This document shows positions 1-8,853 of a DNA stretch of 64,000 bases, in pieces. Positions within the stretch are counted from its first letter, which is position 1. Every line of letters begins with the position of its first letter. Below the pieces are notes generated by a model. The model did not search any database and was not told the DNA's origin. It was given only the letters and a program-made list of their open reading frames with translations. Where the stretch lies: NCBI GenBank assembly GCA_965653565.1, contig CBFHAI010000025.1, forward strand, positions 1 to 64,000. Reading direction: 5' to 3'. A program made the translations under genes and the position numbers. Source of the stretch: JALCLA01 sp965653565 (GTDB lineage: Bacteria > Pseudomonadota > Gammaproteobacteria > Xanthomonadales > Xanthomonadaceae).

Positions 1-416
1 GCGCGTCCCGCGACTTTTCCCGGACAGTACTGGCACAAGCAAAGAAAGTGACTCGTCCCCCGCCGAGGGGGACGAAACTCGCGAAGCCGCATCAGCAAAC
101 AAAAGGGAAGCGGACCGCTTCAAAGTCACTGGATTCCCGCCTGCGCGGGAATGACGAAGTGTGAGAGTTACTGAATTGACGAATCCTCCGTGCGCTCCGA
201 GCCATGCATCCAGACTACGAACTCTCCCAATGAAAAATCTTGCAGCCAATGTGACTCTCGCAGTCAATAGCACCATTGACGGACATACCGGGAATCGACA
301 AAAACGATCAGCGCCCCACCCGCATTCGAATAACACTGCCTACAAAACACCCGGCCGACACATGCACTCGCCGAATCCATAGGCGAGAATCAACTTCCAA
401 CCCGAAGAACAAAAAA
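1..416. other. Left-end non-coding stretch with two hairpins
   Basis: I see no convincing gene here. It holds a perfect 9-bp hairpin (arms 53-61 and 67-75, loop of 5), which could terminate a gene lying left of the window. It also holds a short inverted repeat at 133-152 that recurs at 57358-57385 (listed separately). The rest, about 160-416, is the upstream region of the transporter that starts at 417. It has lower GC than the genes and no promoter that I can place with confidence. Confidence 0.5.
125..160. repeat. REP-like palindromic element, copy 1
   Basis: An 8-bp perfect stem ATTCCCGC/GCGGGAAT (133-140, 145-152) encloses CTGC and sits in a longer conserved string that starts GTCACTGG at 125. 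The same core, GTCACTG-R-ATTCCCGC-Y-TGC-GCGGGRAT, appears at 57358-57385. The flank CGGGAATGACGAAG is found inverted and exact at 41894-41907. This looks like a small dispersed intergenic palindrome family. Confidence 0.6.
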
Positions 417-1298
417 ATGCCCCGCAATTCCAACCTCTCCGGCATTCTCATCATGCTGCTTGCAGTCGCCACGTTCGCATTGATGGACGCGGGTCTGAAA
501 TTGCTCACGCCGCACTATCCGGCCGTGCAGGTCGCGGCGTTGCGTGGTGCGGCGTCGATTCCGTTCGTGCTGGTTTGGGTGGCGGCGACGGTGGGGTTGC
601 GCGATGTGTTGCGGGTGCGCTGGCCGTTGCATCTGCTGCGCGGGGTGCTTTCGGTGGTGATGATGGTGGCGTTCGTCTACGCGATCAGCAGCATGCCGCT
701 GACCACGGCTTACACGCTGTTCTTCATCGCGCCGTTGCTGATCACGGCGCTGTCGGTGCCGATCCTGGGCGAGAAGGTCGGACCGCGGCGGTGGACGGCG
801 ATCGTCGTCGGGTTGGTCGGTGTGGTCGTGGTGTTGCGGCCGACGGGCGAGGGGCTTCTCAGTCTCGCGGGGCTGGCCGTGTTGGGGGCGGCGGGTGGCT
901 ACGCGGTATCGGCGATCACGGTGCGGGTGCTGTCGCGCACCGACAGCACACAGAGCATGGTGTTCTGGATGGTGACGCTGTTGGCGCTCGGCGCGGGTGC
1001 GCTGGCGTGGCCGAATTGGGTGCCGATCCGGGCGCAGGACTGGCTGCTGATCGCCGGCGTCGGTGCGGCCGGGGCGGTAGGGCAGTACGCCATCACCGAG
1101 GCCTTTTCCCGTGGCGAAGCCTCGGTGATCGCGCCGTTCGAGTACACCGCGCTGGCCTGGGGTCTGGCGCTGGATCTAGCCCTGTGGGGCGTGCTGCCCG
1201 ATGCCGTCACCTGGGTCGGCGCGGCCATCATCGTGGGCAGCGGCCTGTATCTGATCCGTCGCGAGCGCGCCGTCGAACTCGCGCATACGCCACCTTGA
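417..1298 (+). CDS. EamA/DMT family transporter
   Basis: A 293-aa inner-membrane protein of the drug/metabolite transporter superfamily. Hydrophobic segments run almost end to end, in two EamA-like halves that would give about ten helices. The first half begins at SGILIMLLAVATFALMDAG and the second near residue 145. The family exports or imports small metabolites, and the substrate cannot be read from sequence. I start at ATG 417 (MPRNSN). The frame is open upstream to 276, but that extension is hydrophilic, arginine-rich and unlike the family. The gene stands alone, followed 105 bases later by the H1-like gene. Confidence 0.85.
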   Translation: MPRNSNLSGILIMLLAVATFALMDAGLKLLTPHYPAVQVAALRGAASIPFVLVWVAATVGLRDVLRVRWPLHLLRGVLSVVMMVAFVYAISSMPLTTAYTLFFIAPLLITALSVPILGEKVGPRRWTAIVVGLVGVVVVLRPTGEGLLSLAGLAVLGAAGGYAVSAITVRVLSRTDSTQSMVFWMVTLLALGAGALAWPNWVPIRAQDWLLIAGVGAAGAVGQYAITEAFSRGEASVIAPFEYTALAWGLALDLALWGVLPDAVTWVGAAIIVGSGLYLIRRERAVELAHTPP

Positions 1299-1403
1299 TC
1301 CTGCAAAATATCCTGCAGAAATCGCCGAAAAATAGGGATCGGTTCAGTTGCGCTGCGTAACCTCGGGCTTGCGATGATCGATCGTGCACCCCGGACCCCT
1401 CCG

Positions 1404-2111
1404 ATGGCTACATCACGCAAGAGCGCCGCCAAGAAATCCTCCGCTTCGCGCAGCGCCGACACACCGGCCCGCAAGAAGCCCGCCGCGAAGAAAGCCGCCG
1501 CAAAGCGGACGTCGGCAGCGAAGAAATCGCCGGCCAAGAAGGCGGCAGTCGCGAAGAAGCCAGCGGCGAAAACCGCAAGCAGGAAGACTGCGAGCAAAAA
1601 GGTCGCCAGCAAGAAGACGACAAGCAAGAAAACCGCGAGCAAGAAGACCACCGCTCGCAAGACGACATCGGCGAAACCCGCCGCCAAGAAATCGGCGAGC
1701 AAGAAATCGTCGCCGGCAAAAACCACGGCACGCGCGGCATCGAAGCCCGCAGCACCCGAAAAGCGCGTTGCGACGGCGTCGCCCGCTTCGAACATGCGTC
1801 AATCGCAACCGGCCGCGAATAGGGCCGCCGCAAAGAAACAACCAGCATCCAGCGCGAACGCGCCGCGCAAATCTCGCGGCATCACGCCCGACAAGGCGCT
1901 GGCCAATACCCGCGCCCTGCTCGAAGCCAAGAAGGAGCGGGTGCAGCAGGGTCCAAGCTATCCGACCACCGATCCTGCGCACAACGCTCACACCAACAAG
2001 GGCTTCATGAGCAACGCGGCGCAGGATCGGGCGCGCGAGCAGGAGCAGGGCAACCTCATCAATACCGCGATCCACGGCTTCGACGACAACACCAATCGCG
2101 AACATCACTGA
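1404..2111 (+). CDS. Histone H1-like Lys/Ala-rich DNA-binding protein
   Basis: A 235-aa, extremely basic protein. Residues 1 to about 130 are Lys/Ala/Ser-rich with pentapeptide-like units (ASKKT, TSKKT, AAKK) as in the tail of eukaryotic histone H1 and bacterial H1-like or AlgP-type proteins. From about residue 155 (SRGITPDKALANTRALLEAK) the sequence becomes ordinary and ends in an acidic, His-containing tail. The likely role is non-specific DNA binding and nucleoid compaction in the cytoplasm. This is inferred from composition, since such repeats align with almost anything. The start at MATSRK (1404) is preferred over an upstream in-frame ATG at 1374 because the repeats begin there. The gene ends at a strong hairpin. 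A second H1-like gene lies at 15089-15610. Confidence 0.7.
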   Translation: MATSRKSAAKKSSASRSADTPARKKPAAKKAAAKRTSAAKKSPAKKAAVAKKPAAKTASRKTASKKVASKKTTSKKTASKKTTARKTTSAKPAAKKSASKKSSPAKTTARAASKPAAPEKRVATASPASNMRQSQPAANRAAAKKQPASSANAPRKSRGITPDKALANTRALLEAKKERVQQGPSYPTTDPAHNAHTNKGFMSNAAQDRAREQEQGNLINTAIHGFDDNTNREHH

Positions 2112-2120
2112 TAGTCCACC

Positions 2121-2149
2121 GGCCGGCGGCGCCTCGTGCGCCGCCGGCC
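2121..2149. terminator. GC hairpin between convergent genes
   Basis: Perfect 12-bp stem GGCCGGCGGCGC / GCGCCGCCGGCC with loop CTCGT, between the stops of the H1-like gene (2111, +) and the AsmA-like gene (2156, -). There is no T-tract on either side. It would act as a bidirectional stop only if this organism tolerates hairpins without U-tracts. Confidence 0.6.
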
Positions 2150-2155
2150 GCGCGG

Positions 2156-3217
2156 CTAATTCGGCGCGTGCCGCGCCAGATCCAGGAAGGCGGCCTCGAG
2201 CACGGCACGCAGACCTTCGAGATTGTCCGGCGGGAGCCCGTCCAGCGATTCGTCGATCGCAAATTCGCGTTCTATGCGGCCCGACTCATCGCGACCCATC
2301 AACGCGACGCGCGCGCCGGCCAGCATCTCGCGCGTGGTGCGCAGCAGTCCCTGATTCTCCTGCGCCACGTCCTGGCGCCAGTCGAAGACGTCGACGTTCT
2401 CCAGGTCGACCTGTGCCGCGCCCTGCACGCGCGTCGGCGAATAGTCGGCGCGCAGCGCCAGTTCGCCCTCGCCACCGGCGAAATCTATCCGCGCCCAGAC
2501 CCGCGCGAACTGGTTGAGCCGCGGCAGGTCCACTTCGCGCGCGCGGGCGCGAAGGCGCATGCCGTCGAGCGGGCCGATCGGGTCGAAATCCAGCGCGAAC
2601 GCGATCGGTGCGTGTGCCAGCAGCAGGCCATCGGCGTCGACGTGCGCGGGCAGCGGCGTCGTTGCGGAAGGCGCGGTCGTGAGGCTGCTGAACGCACCCT
2701 TCAACGCATCGAGCGTGACAACCAGCGCGGGCCGCTGCGCCTCGTGAAAATCCACGGCCACATTGCGGAATTCGACGCGCTGCACCGGTGCAGCGGGCGC
2801 AAGCTCGTCGAGAAAGTGCCGCCATGCGATGCCTTCGCCGAACTGCCGCGCCGCGCCATCGGCCGCGATCAAATGGATGCGCGCGCCGTCGACTCGCACG
2901 ACGCTGGCGCGCTCGAATGGATCGATCGTGACTTCGACGCTTTTCACTTCGGCCAGCGGTGGGTGGGCGACATCGTCGCGTCGCTGCACGATGACGTCGC
3001 GCAGCACATATCGCCGCGCGAAAAGATCGACATCAATGCCGCCGGCACGGCCGGCGTAGCTCTCGCCCATGCGCGCCGATACGCGATGAAACCGGTCCAG
3101 CACCAGGCCCGGCAAGGCGCGATAGGCGAGCGCGCCGGCCGCGAGAAGAACGAGCAGCGCCGCCAGCAGAATCAGCGGCCAGCGGCGGCGGCGCGAAGGA
3201 ACGGGCGCGGTCGTCAT
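2156..3217 (-). CDS. AsmA/DUF748-like membrane-anchored protein
   Basis: A 353-aa protein with a basic N-terminus, one clear transmembrane segment (about residues 13-33, LILLAALLVLLAAGALAY) and then a long periplasmic region. That region is rich in alternating hydrophobic strands, including VEVTIDPFERASVVRVDG and VEFRNVAVDFHEAQ. This pattern is typical of AsmA-like and DUF748 proteins, which sit at the inner membrane and are thought to take part in lipid or outer-membrane homeostasis. It is shorter than full AsmA/TamB proteins, so it would be a mini-version. It converges with the H1-like gene and is divergent, 124 bases away, from the NRDE gene. Confidence 0.6.
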   Translation of the reverse strand: MTTAPVPSRRRRWPLILLAALLVLLAAGALAYRALPGLVLDRFHRVSARMGESYAGRAGGIDVDLFARRYVLRDVIVQRRDDVAHPPLAEVKSVEVTIDPFERASVVRVDGARIHLIAADGAARQFGEGIAWRHFLDELAPAAPVQRVEFRNVAVDFHEAQRPALVVTLDALKGAFSSLTTAPSATTPLPAHVDADGLLLAHAPIAFALDFDPIGPLDGMRLRARAREVDLPRLNQFARVWARIDFAGGEGELALRADYSPTRVQGAAQVDLENVDVFDWRQDVAQENQGLLRTTREMLAGARVALMGRDESGRIEREFAIDESLDGLPPDNLEGLRAVLEAAFLDLARHAPN

Positions 3218-3341
3218 GCAGCGAGTCTAGCTTCGTGCGGGGCGGCGCAAAGCCCTCGGTCAAAGCCCGTTGGGCGAACGTTACGCGGCGCCGCTACCCA
3301 TGCGGTTTCGACGCGCTACGGCAGGCTGATACGATCGGCCG

Positions 3342-4121
3342 ATGTGTCTGATCGCTTTCGCCTGGCAAGCCCATCCACGGTGGCCGCTCGTGCTCATCGG
3401 CAACCGCGACGAGTTCCACGCGCGGCCCGCGACGCCGGCCGAATTCCAGCCCGATGCGCCGCATGTTTACGGTGGGCGCGACCTGGAAAAGAACGGCAGC
3501 TGGCTGCAGGTTTCCGAGCGCGGACGACTGGCGGCGGTGACCAATGTTCGTGCCGGCCCGGTCATCGACGCCGCGCCGCGATCGCGTGGGGCGCTGGTGG
3601 CGGAATTCGTTCGCGCGAACGGCAGCGACGACGCGTGGCTCGACCAGCTGGCCGTGCACGCGGCCGAGTACGGGCGCTTCAATCTGCTGCTGTGGCATGG
3701 CGATACGTTGCGTCTCGCCGGCAATCATCCGGCCTGGTCGCAACAGCGCGTGCAACCCGGCGTGCACGGGCTGTCGAATGGTCCGTTCGATGCCGATTGG
3801 CCGAAAGTCGTTCGTGCGCGGACGGCCCTGGCACGCTGGATGAAAGACGAAGCCGAGGACGCAGACCCGGATCTGGCGCCCTTGTTCGACGCGCTCGCCG
3901 ACCAACATCGCGCGCCGGACGAGCAATTGCCCGACACCGGCGTCGGCCTCGACCTGGAGCGCCTGCTGTCGCCGCCGTTCGTGCGTGGCGAACGCTACGG
4001 CACGCGTTGCAGCAGCGTGGTGCTGATCGGCGGCGAATCGGTGCTGTTCGCCGAGCGGCGTTTCGGGCCGGACGGTGTGGTGCTGGGCGAGCACATCGAG
4101 TGTTTCGCGCGGGCCGACTAG
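3342..4121 (+). CDS. NRDE family protein (TANGO2-like)
   Basis: A 259-aa protein of the NRDE/TANGO2 family. The start is fixed by biology: Met1 is followed by Cys2 (MCLIAF), which would become the N-terminal nucleophile expected of this Ntn-hydrolase-like fold. The signature NRDE is at residues 21-24, and GGRDLEKNGSWL follows about 25 residues later. The biochemical role in bacteria is unsettled; the eukaryotic relative is linked to heme and lipid handling. The stop codon overlaps the convergent MOSC gene in a shared CTAG (4118-4121), so there is no terminator between them. Confidence 0.85.
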   Translation: MCLIAFAWQAHPRWPLVLIGNRDEFHARPATPAEFQPDAPHVYGGRDLEKNGSWLQVSERGRLAAVTNVRAGPVIDAAPRSRGALVAEFVRANGSDDAWLDQLAVHAAEYGRFNLLLWHGDTLRLAGNHPAWSQQRVQPGVHGLSNGPFDADWPKVVRARTALARWMKDEAEDADPDLAPLFDALADQHRAPDEQLPDTGVGLDLERLLSPPFVRGERYGTRCSSVVLIGGESVLFAERRFGPDGVVLGEHIECFARAD

Positions 4122-4918
4122 GCCAGCACCGTCACCGTATCGCCGATGCGCAACGAACCCGTGCCGCGCGCGATCAGGTTCATGCCGAACGTGATGCCCT
4201 CCGCGCTGCGACGATAGGTTTTCAGCGTTTGCAGCGGCTCGCCGCTCGGATCGAATTCGCCGCGCGCCGGATCGACGGTGGTGAAGACGCAGCGTGTGCA
4301 CGGCTTCACTGCGTCGAACTCGACGTCGCCGATGCGCAGACGGCGCCAGCCATCCTCGGCATGCGGCGCGATGTCGCCCGCGACGACGAGATTCGGACGG
4401 AAGCGCTGCATCGGCAAGGCCGCCGCCAACCGCGCATTGAGGCCATCGAGCGAAGCCTGCGAGATCAGCAGCAGCGGATAGGCATCGGCGAAGCTGACTT
4501 CGTCGCCGGGCTGGGCGTAGGTCGGTGAAACCGCGCGATGGCTGCGCGCATCCATGAAGACGAGGCGCGCGTCGCGGTCGAGGAATTTCGTCAGCCACGC
4601 AGCGGCGAGATCGCCCGCGTCGACCGCGTCGAGGCTGTCTTTCCACACGGTCACCGCGCGCCGCGGTGCATCCGCTGCAGGTTCCGGCACCTCGAGCGCC
4701 ATCATGTCCGGCGCCGCCAGCGACAGACCGCCCGCGGTGGGCGTCGCGCGCAACAGCACCAGCCGCGGCAACTGTCGCCCGGTGAGAAACCGCCCGTCGC
4801 CATCGACGATCATCCAGCGCCGATCGCCGGCCAGCCCGCGCCCCTCGACCTGCGCCGACGAAGGCGCCAGCGCACCGCAGGATTTCACTGGATAGACGAA
4901 CAGCGCGGACAACTGCAT
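4118..4918 (-). CDS. MOSC domain-containing protein (YcbX-like)
   Basis: A 266-aa protein with the N-terminal MOSC beta-barrel (LFVYPVKSCGALAPSSAQV, then GLAGDRRWMIVD) and the C-terminal MOSC core, including RFRPNLVV and the conserved Cys-containing KPCTRCVFTTVDP. YcbX-type proteins are molybdenum-cofactor enzymes that reduce N-hydroxylated compounds with an electron partner. The E. coli enzyme carries a C-terminal 2Fe-2S domain that this protein lacks, so it would need a separate donor. No neighbour here is obviously that donor. Confidence 0.85.
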   Translation of the reverse strand: MQLSALFVYPVKSCGALAPSSAQVEGRGLAGDRRWMIVDGDGRFLTGRQLPRLVLLRATPTAGGLSLAAPDMMALEVPEPAADAPRRAVTVWKDSLDAVDAGDLAAAWLTKFLDRDARLVFMDARSHRAVSPTYAQPGDEVSFADAYPLLLISQASLDGLNARLAAALPMQRFRPNLVVAGDIAPHAEDGWRRLRIGDVEFDAVKPCTRCVFTTVDPARGEFDPSGEPLQTLKTYRRSAEGITFGMNLIARGTGSLRIGDTVTVLA

Positions 4919-5156
4919 TGCGGGCCTCCTCGAAGGGTGAGGAGCATAGCGCGAGCCGGGGTGCAGGACGGTCGTCAGCGCAGGAACATTTCACGTTGCA
5001 GGCGGTCGGCTTACGATAACCCACCTCGCGCGCTTCCATCCCGATGACTCACCGCTACGCCCACACCGATTCCGAACCGCATTCCGCTGCGCGCTCGATG
5101 ACGCGATATGCCGCTGCGATATCTGTTGCTAACACGCGCACAACAGGATGCGGCCG

Positions 5157-5846
5157 ATGAAAACCCTCGGCCTGATCGGCGGCATGAGCGCCGAATCCAC
5201 GGTGCCCTATTACCGGCTAATCAATCAGGGCGTCGCCGCGCGCCTCGGCGGGCTGCATTCGGCGCGGTTGTTGTTGTACAGCGTGGATTTCCACGATATT
5301 GAAGTGTTGCAGCGCGAAGGGCGGTGGGACACCGCCGGTGCCTTGCTGGCCGATTGCGCCCGGGTGCTCGAGCGCGGCGGTGCGCAGGCGCTGGTGTTGT
5401 GCACCAACACGATGCACAAAGTCGCACCGGCGATCGAAGCGGCCGTCGGCATTCCGTTGTTGCATATCGCCGATGCGACCGCGTTGGCGATCAAACGCGC
5501 CGGATTCGATCGCGTCGGCCTGCTCGCGACGCGTTTCACGATGGAGCAGGAGTTCTATCGCGAACGGATGGCCGCGCACGGCATCGCTGCGTTCACGCCG
5601 CCGCAGCAGCAGCGCGATCTGGTGCATCGCGTGATTTACGACGAACTGTGCGTCGGGCACATCGAAGCGGCGTCGCGTGCGGCTTATCGCGACGTGATGT
5701 CCGATCTCGTCGATGCCGGCGCGCAGGCGATCATCCTGGGCTGCACGGAAATCGGGCTGCTGGTGGATTCGAGCGACAGCCGCGTGCCGCTGTTCGACAG
5801 CACGTCGCTGCATGCCGCCGCCGCGGTGGATTTCGCGCTGTCGTAA
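5157..5846 (+). CDS. Aspartate/glutamate racemase family protein
   Basis: A 229-aa PLP-independent amino-acid racemase. The N-terminus KTLGLIGGMSAEST is the family signature. The two catalytic cysteines are Cys82 (ALVLCTNTMHK) and Cys196 (AIILGCTEIG), each in its expected motif, so the enzyme should be active. It resembles YgeA-type broad-specificity racemases more than MurI. Met at 5157 is preferred over an in-frame ATG at 5148 because the conserved core begins immediately. It is divergent from the MOSC gene across 238 bases with no recognisable gene. Confidence 0.85.
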   Translation: MKTLGLIGGMSAESTVPYYRLINQGVAARLGGLHSARLLLYSVDFHDIEVLQREGRWDTAGALLADCARVLERGGAQALVLCTNTMHKVAPAIEAAVGIPLLHIADATALAIKRAGFDRVGLLATRFTMEQEFYRERMAAHGIAAFTPPQQQRDLVHRVIYDELCVGHIEAASRAAYRDVMSDLVDAGAQAIILGCTEIGLLVDSSDSRVPLFDSTSLHAAAAVDFALS

Positions 5847-5967
5847 GCAAGCGGCCCCAGCGGCGCGTCTTCGCATCGTCTTCATCGACCCTGCCAGAAT
5901 GATGTCGTGGTCGGCTGCGTTTCGACGTATCCGCGGGCTCAGGGGTTCGGCGCTTTCGGGAGACGTT

Positions 5968-8793
5968 ATGCGATTCATTCAAATGGCAAGGGCTTTGGCC
6001 CTGGCAGCCATCAGTGCGAACGTCTGGGCCGGGCCCGGCGTGTGGACGACGACCGGGCCGGAGGGCGGCGACGCGTCTTTCATCGTCGCCAGCCCGACGG
6101 CGGCGGACACGTTGATCGCCGCCACGCGCGGCGGGATTTTTCGCAGCACCGATGCCGGCGCCAGCTGGCAGCGATTCGAAGCCGGAGTCGCGTACGCATT
6201 TCCGTATGCCCTGGAAATGGCGAGCACTGCCGATGCGGCCTACGTGGCGCCGAATGCGACCACGCTGTTTCGCAGCGCGGCCGGCGGCAACTGGATGCCG
6301 ACGGCACTGAGCCTGGCCTCCAGCGACTATCTGGTCGATCTGTCGCTGCGCCCGGGCAACGGACAATTCATTGCCGCGGTTTCCGCCACCGGAATACGCC
6401 TCAGCAACGACAGCGGTGCGACGTTCGCGCCCGCGGCGTCCACCGGCTTGCCGACGCTCGATTCGATCGCGCTGATCGACTATGCCAGCGCTACGCGGAT
6501 GTATCTGGCCTACGCATCGTCGGGCGCGGCGGCGCCTGCCGTGTATCGCAGCAACGACGGTGGCGCGACTTGGTCGCCGACTACGGCCTTGCCTTCGGTT
6601 TCGACCTATCTTTTCGCCGGCGATGGCGATCTCGAAGCCGCGCCGTCGGATGTCGATCGCGTCTACTTCGCGACCGGCGACACGATCTTCGTGAGCACCA
6701 ACGGCGGCGGCAGCTGGACCGAATGCGGCAGCGGGCCGGTCGGCAGCAATCGCATCGAGGTGGAAGCGGGCAACCCGGATCGTCTGTGGGCGACCGGCAA
6801 CAGCGGCATTCATTCGAGCATCAACGGCTGCGCCAACTGGACGCCGCATACGACGGGCCTGAGCGCCGACGGCACGCGCATCGATCGCACCGAAACGCTC
6901 GCGCTCGCGCCGGGCTTTCCGGGCGACGATCGGGTCTGGGTCGGCAGTGCGCACGGCGGTGTCTATCGCAGCAGCGATGCCGGCGCGACGTTCGTGCCGG
7001 TCAACTCGGGGCTGGTCAGTTCGAACATCCGCGCGATCGCGATGCATCCGGCCGATGCGAACCGGATCCTGCTCGGCTACGGCGACGCCTTCACGCCGTC
7101 GCCGACGGTCTATCGCAGCATCGACGGCGGCGTGACCTGGCCGCGCTCCAATACCGGCATGCTCGCCACGCAGTTGCGCGGTCTGGCGATTGATCCCACC
7201 ACGGCGGCGCTGCCCGGCGGCGCGCATGTCTACGCGGTGGGCTCGTCGCGGCCGGGGATCGGTACGATTGATCCGAGTACCACCGACGGCGGCATCTACA
7301 AGAGCATCGACGGCGGCACCAGCTGGAGCACGATCGACAACGGCTTGCCGACCGCGTACTTCGGCACGCGTTTCGTCGGTACCGTGCGCAGCGTGGTGCT
7401 CGATCGGCGTTCTTGCCTGGCGCCGCCGGCGAGCGGGCCGTGCGTGAGCGGTCCGCTGCGTACGGTGTACGTCACGGCCAGCGGCCTGGCCGATTACGCA
7501 GCGGGCACGTATGACGCGGCGCGTATCTACAAATCCGTCGATGCGGGCGCGACCTGGGCGGCCAGCGAAACCGGGCTGCCCGCGCCGGTGTCGACCGCCA
7601 CCTGCTTGATCAACCAGATCGCGGTGCCGCTGGTGATCGATCCGGTTACGCCGTCGACGCTCTACGTCGGCCTGAGCTTGAACAATCTCGGCGACCCTTC
7701 CTGCGTGCCGACGATCGCCAACGGCGTCTTCAAATCGACCGACGGCGGCGCGACCTGGGTGCATGCCAGCAACGGCCTGCCGCGGCTGGCCGGCGCCGGT
7801 TCATCGCAATGGAGCGTGCTTGCGCTGGCGATCGATCCGGCCGCACCGAACACGCTCTATGCCGGCGCCTACGAAACCGTGGCCGGACATTTCTCGGGCC
7901 GCATCTTCAAGACCGTCGACGGCGGCGCGAACTGGAACGAAACCAGCGTCGGCATCGCCGGACAGGACGTGCGCGCCTTGCTGATCGATCCGGCCGATTC
8001 GAACACCATCTACGCCGGCACCGGCGGTTCGCTGGTCGATCCGAGCGGCGTCTACCGCAGCAGCGACGGCGGACTGACCTGGAATTCGATCAGCATCGGC
8101 TTGCCGGCCGATGCCGCGACCGCGCTCGCCATCGATCCGCACGCACCGACCCGCCTGCTCGCCGGCACGCCCGGCGGGCTGTGGGAAATGACGCAGATCG
8201 CCGACGAAGACAGCGATGGCGCGAGCACCGCGGTGGAAAACGCGGCGCCGGGTGCCGGCGATGCCGACGGCAGCGGCACGCCGGATGCGCAGGAATCGAA
8301 CGTCGCGTCCTTCCTCGGCGAGCCGGCCGCGGCCGCGCGCGCCGGCGCGAAAGGTGCGCCGTTGCCCACGATCACGCTGAAAGTCGAAGCGCTCGAAGGC
8401 GATTGCAGCCGCATCAACAATGCGCACGCGCTGCCGGGCGAAAGCCTGCCGGCCGACATGGCGCGCGGTGTCGCACCGGGCCTGTTCGATCGTGGCGTGC
8501 TGCGTTTCGAGTTGCCCGACTGCCAGCGCGCGCGGGTCACCGCGATCCTGCACGGCGCCGACTACGACGATGTCGACTGGGGCTGGCGCAACTATGGTCC
8601 GCTTACGCCGGGCGATGCGAATTCGATGGCGTGGTACGACTTCGCCGGCGCGCGCAAGCTTTCCGCCGACACCTGGGAACTGCTCGTCGACAGCGGCGAG
8701 CGCGGCAATTATCGCGACGATACCTCGGGCATTCTGTTCGTCGGTGCGCCGGGTTTCGTCGATATCCACTTGTTCGGCGACAGCTTCGAATAA
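5968..8793 (+). CDS. Secreted Asp-box (BNR/sialidase-like) beta-propeller protein
   Basis: A 941-aa protein with a signal peptide (MRFIQMARALALAAISANVWA). I count ten Asp-box motifs of the S-x-D-G/A-G-x-T/S-W type between about residues 59 and 700 (for example RSTDAGASW, RSNDGGATW, KSIDGGTSW, RSSDGGLTW), consistent with a sortilin/VPS10-type or xyloglucanase-type propeller. At about residues 746-780 lies a Ca-binding-like acidic stretch (DEDSDG, DADGSGTPD). A beta-rich tail ends in HLFGDSFE, the same kind of end as other exported proteins here. No sialidase Arg triad or FRIP motif is evident, so I do not call an enzyme. The frame is open upstream to 5713 but overlaps the racemase gene. Confidence 0.8.
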   Translation: MRFIQMARALALAAISANVWAGPGVWTTTGPEGGDASFIVASPTAADTLIAATRGGIFRSTDAGASWQRFEAGVAYAFPYALEMASTADAAYVAPNATTLFRSAAGGNWMPTALSLASSDYLVDLSLRPGNGQFIAAVSATGIRLSNDSGATFAPAASTGLPTLDSIALIDYASATRMYLAYASSGAAAPAVYRSNDGGATWSPTTALPSVSTYLFAGDGDLEAAPSDVDRVYFATGDTIFVSTNGGGSWTECGSGPVGSNRIEVEAGNPDRLWATGNSGIHSSINGCANWTPHTTGLSADGTRIDRTETLALAPGFPGDDRVWVGSAHGGVYRSSDAGATFVPVNSGLVSSNIRAIAMHPADANRILLGYGDAFTPSPTVYRSIDGGVTWPRSNTGMLATQLRGLAIDPTTAALPGGAHVYAVGSSRPGIGTIDPSTTDGGIYKSIDGGTSWSTIDNGLPTAYFGTRFVGTVRSVVLDRRSCLAPPASGPCVSGPLRTVYVTASGLADYAAGTYDAARIYKSVDAGATWAASETGLPAPVSTATCLINQIAVPLVIDPVTPSTLYVGLSLNNLGDPSCVPTIANGVFKSTDGGATWVHASNGLPRLAGAGSSQWSVLALAIDPAAPNTLYAGAYETVAGHFSGRIFKTVDGGANWNETSVGIAGQDVRALLIDPADSNTIYAGTGGSLVDPSGVYRSSDGGLTWNSISIGLPADAATALAIDPHAPTRLLAGTPGGLWEMTQIADEDSDGASTAVENAAPGAGDADGSGTPDAQESNVASFLGEPAAAARAGAKGAPLPTITLKVEALEGDCSRINNAHALPGESLPADMARGVAPGLFDRGVLRFELPDCQRARVTAILHGADYDDVDWGWRNYGPLTPGDANSMAWYDFAGARKLSADTWELLVDSGERGNYRDDTSGILFVGAPGFVDIHLFGDSFE

Positions 8794-8803
8794 TCGTGTG
8801 CAA

Positions 8804-8832
8804 CGAGGCCGGGCACGTCGTGCCCGGCCTCG
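8804..8832. terminator. Perfect hairpin between convergent genes
   Basis: 13-bp perfect stem CGAGGCCGGGCAC / GTGCCCGGCCTCG with a 3-base loop, placed between the propeller gene (+) and the six-cysteine protein gene (-). The + strand continues GGTTTC with no long T-tract. Confidence 0.65.
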
Positions 8833-8853
8833 GGTTTCACCGCAGAAATCGAT

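Noticed and set aside
42..75. The hairpin at 53-75 as part of a small RNA
   Set aside because: Nothing beyond one stem-loop supports it; it is more likely the terminator of a gene outside the window.
2168..4528. A 786-codon plus-strand frame spanning three genes
   Set aside because: It crosses the AsmA-like, NRDE and MOSC genes, each with recognisable content in another frame.
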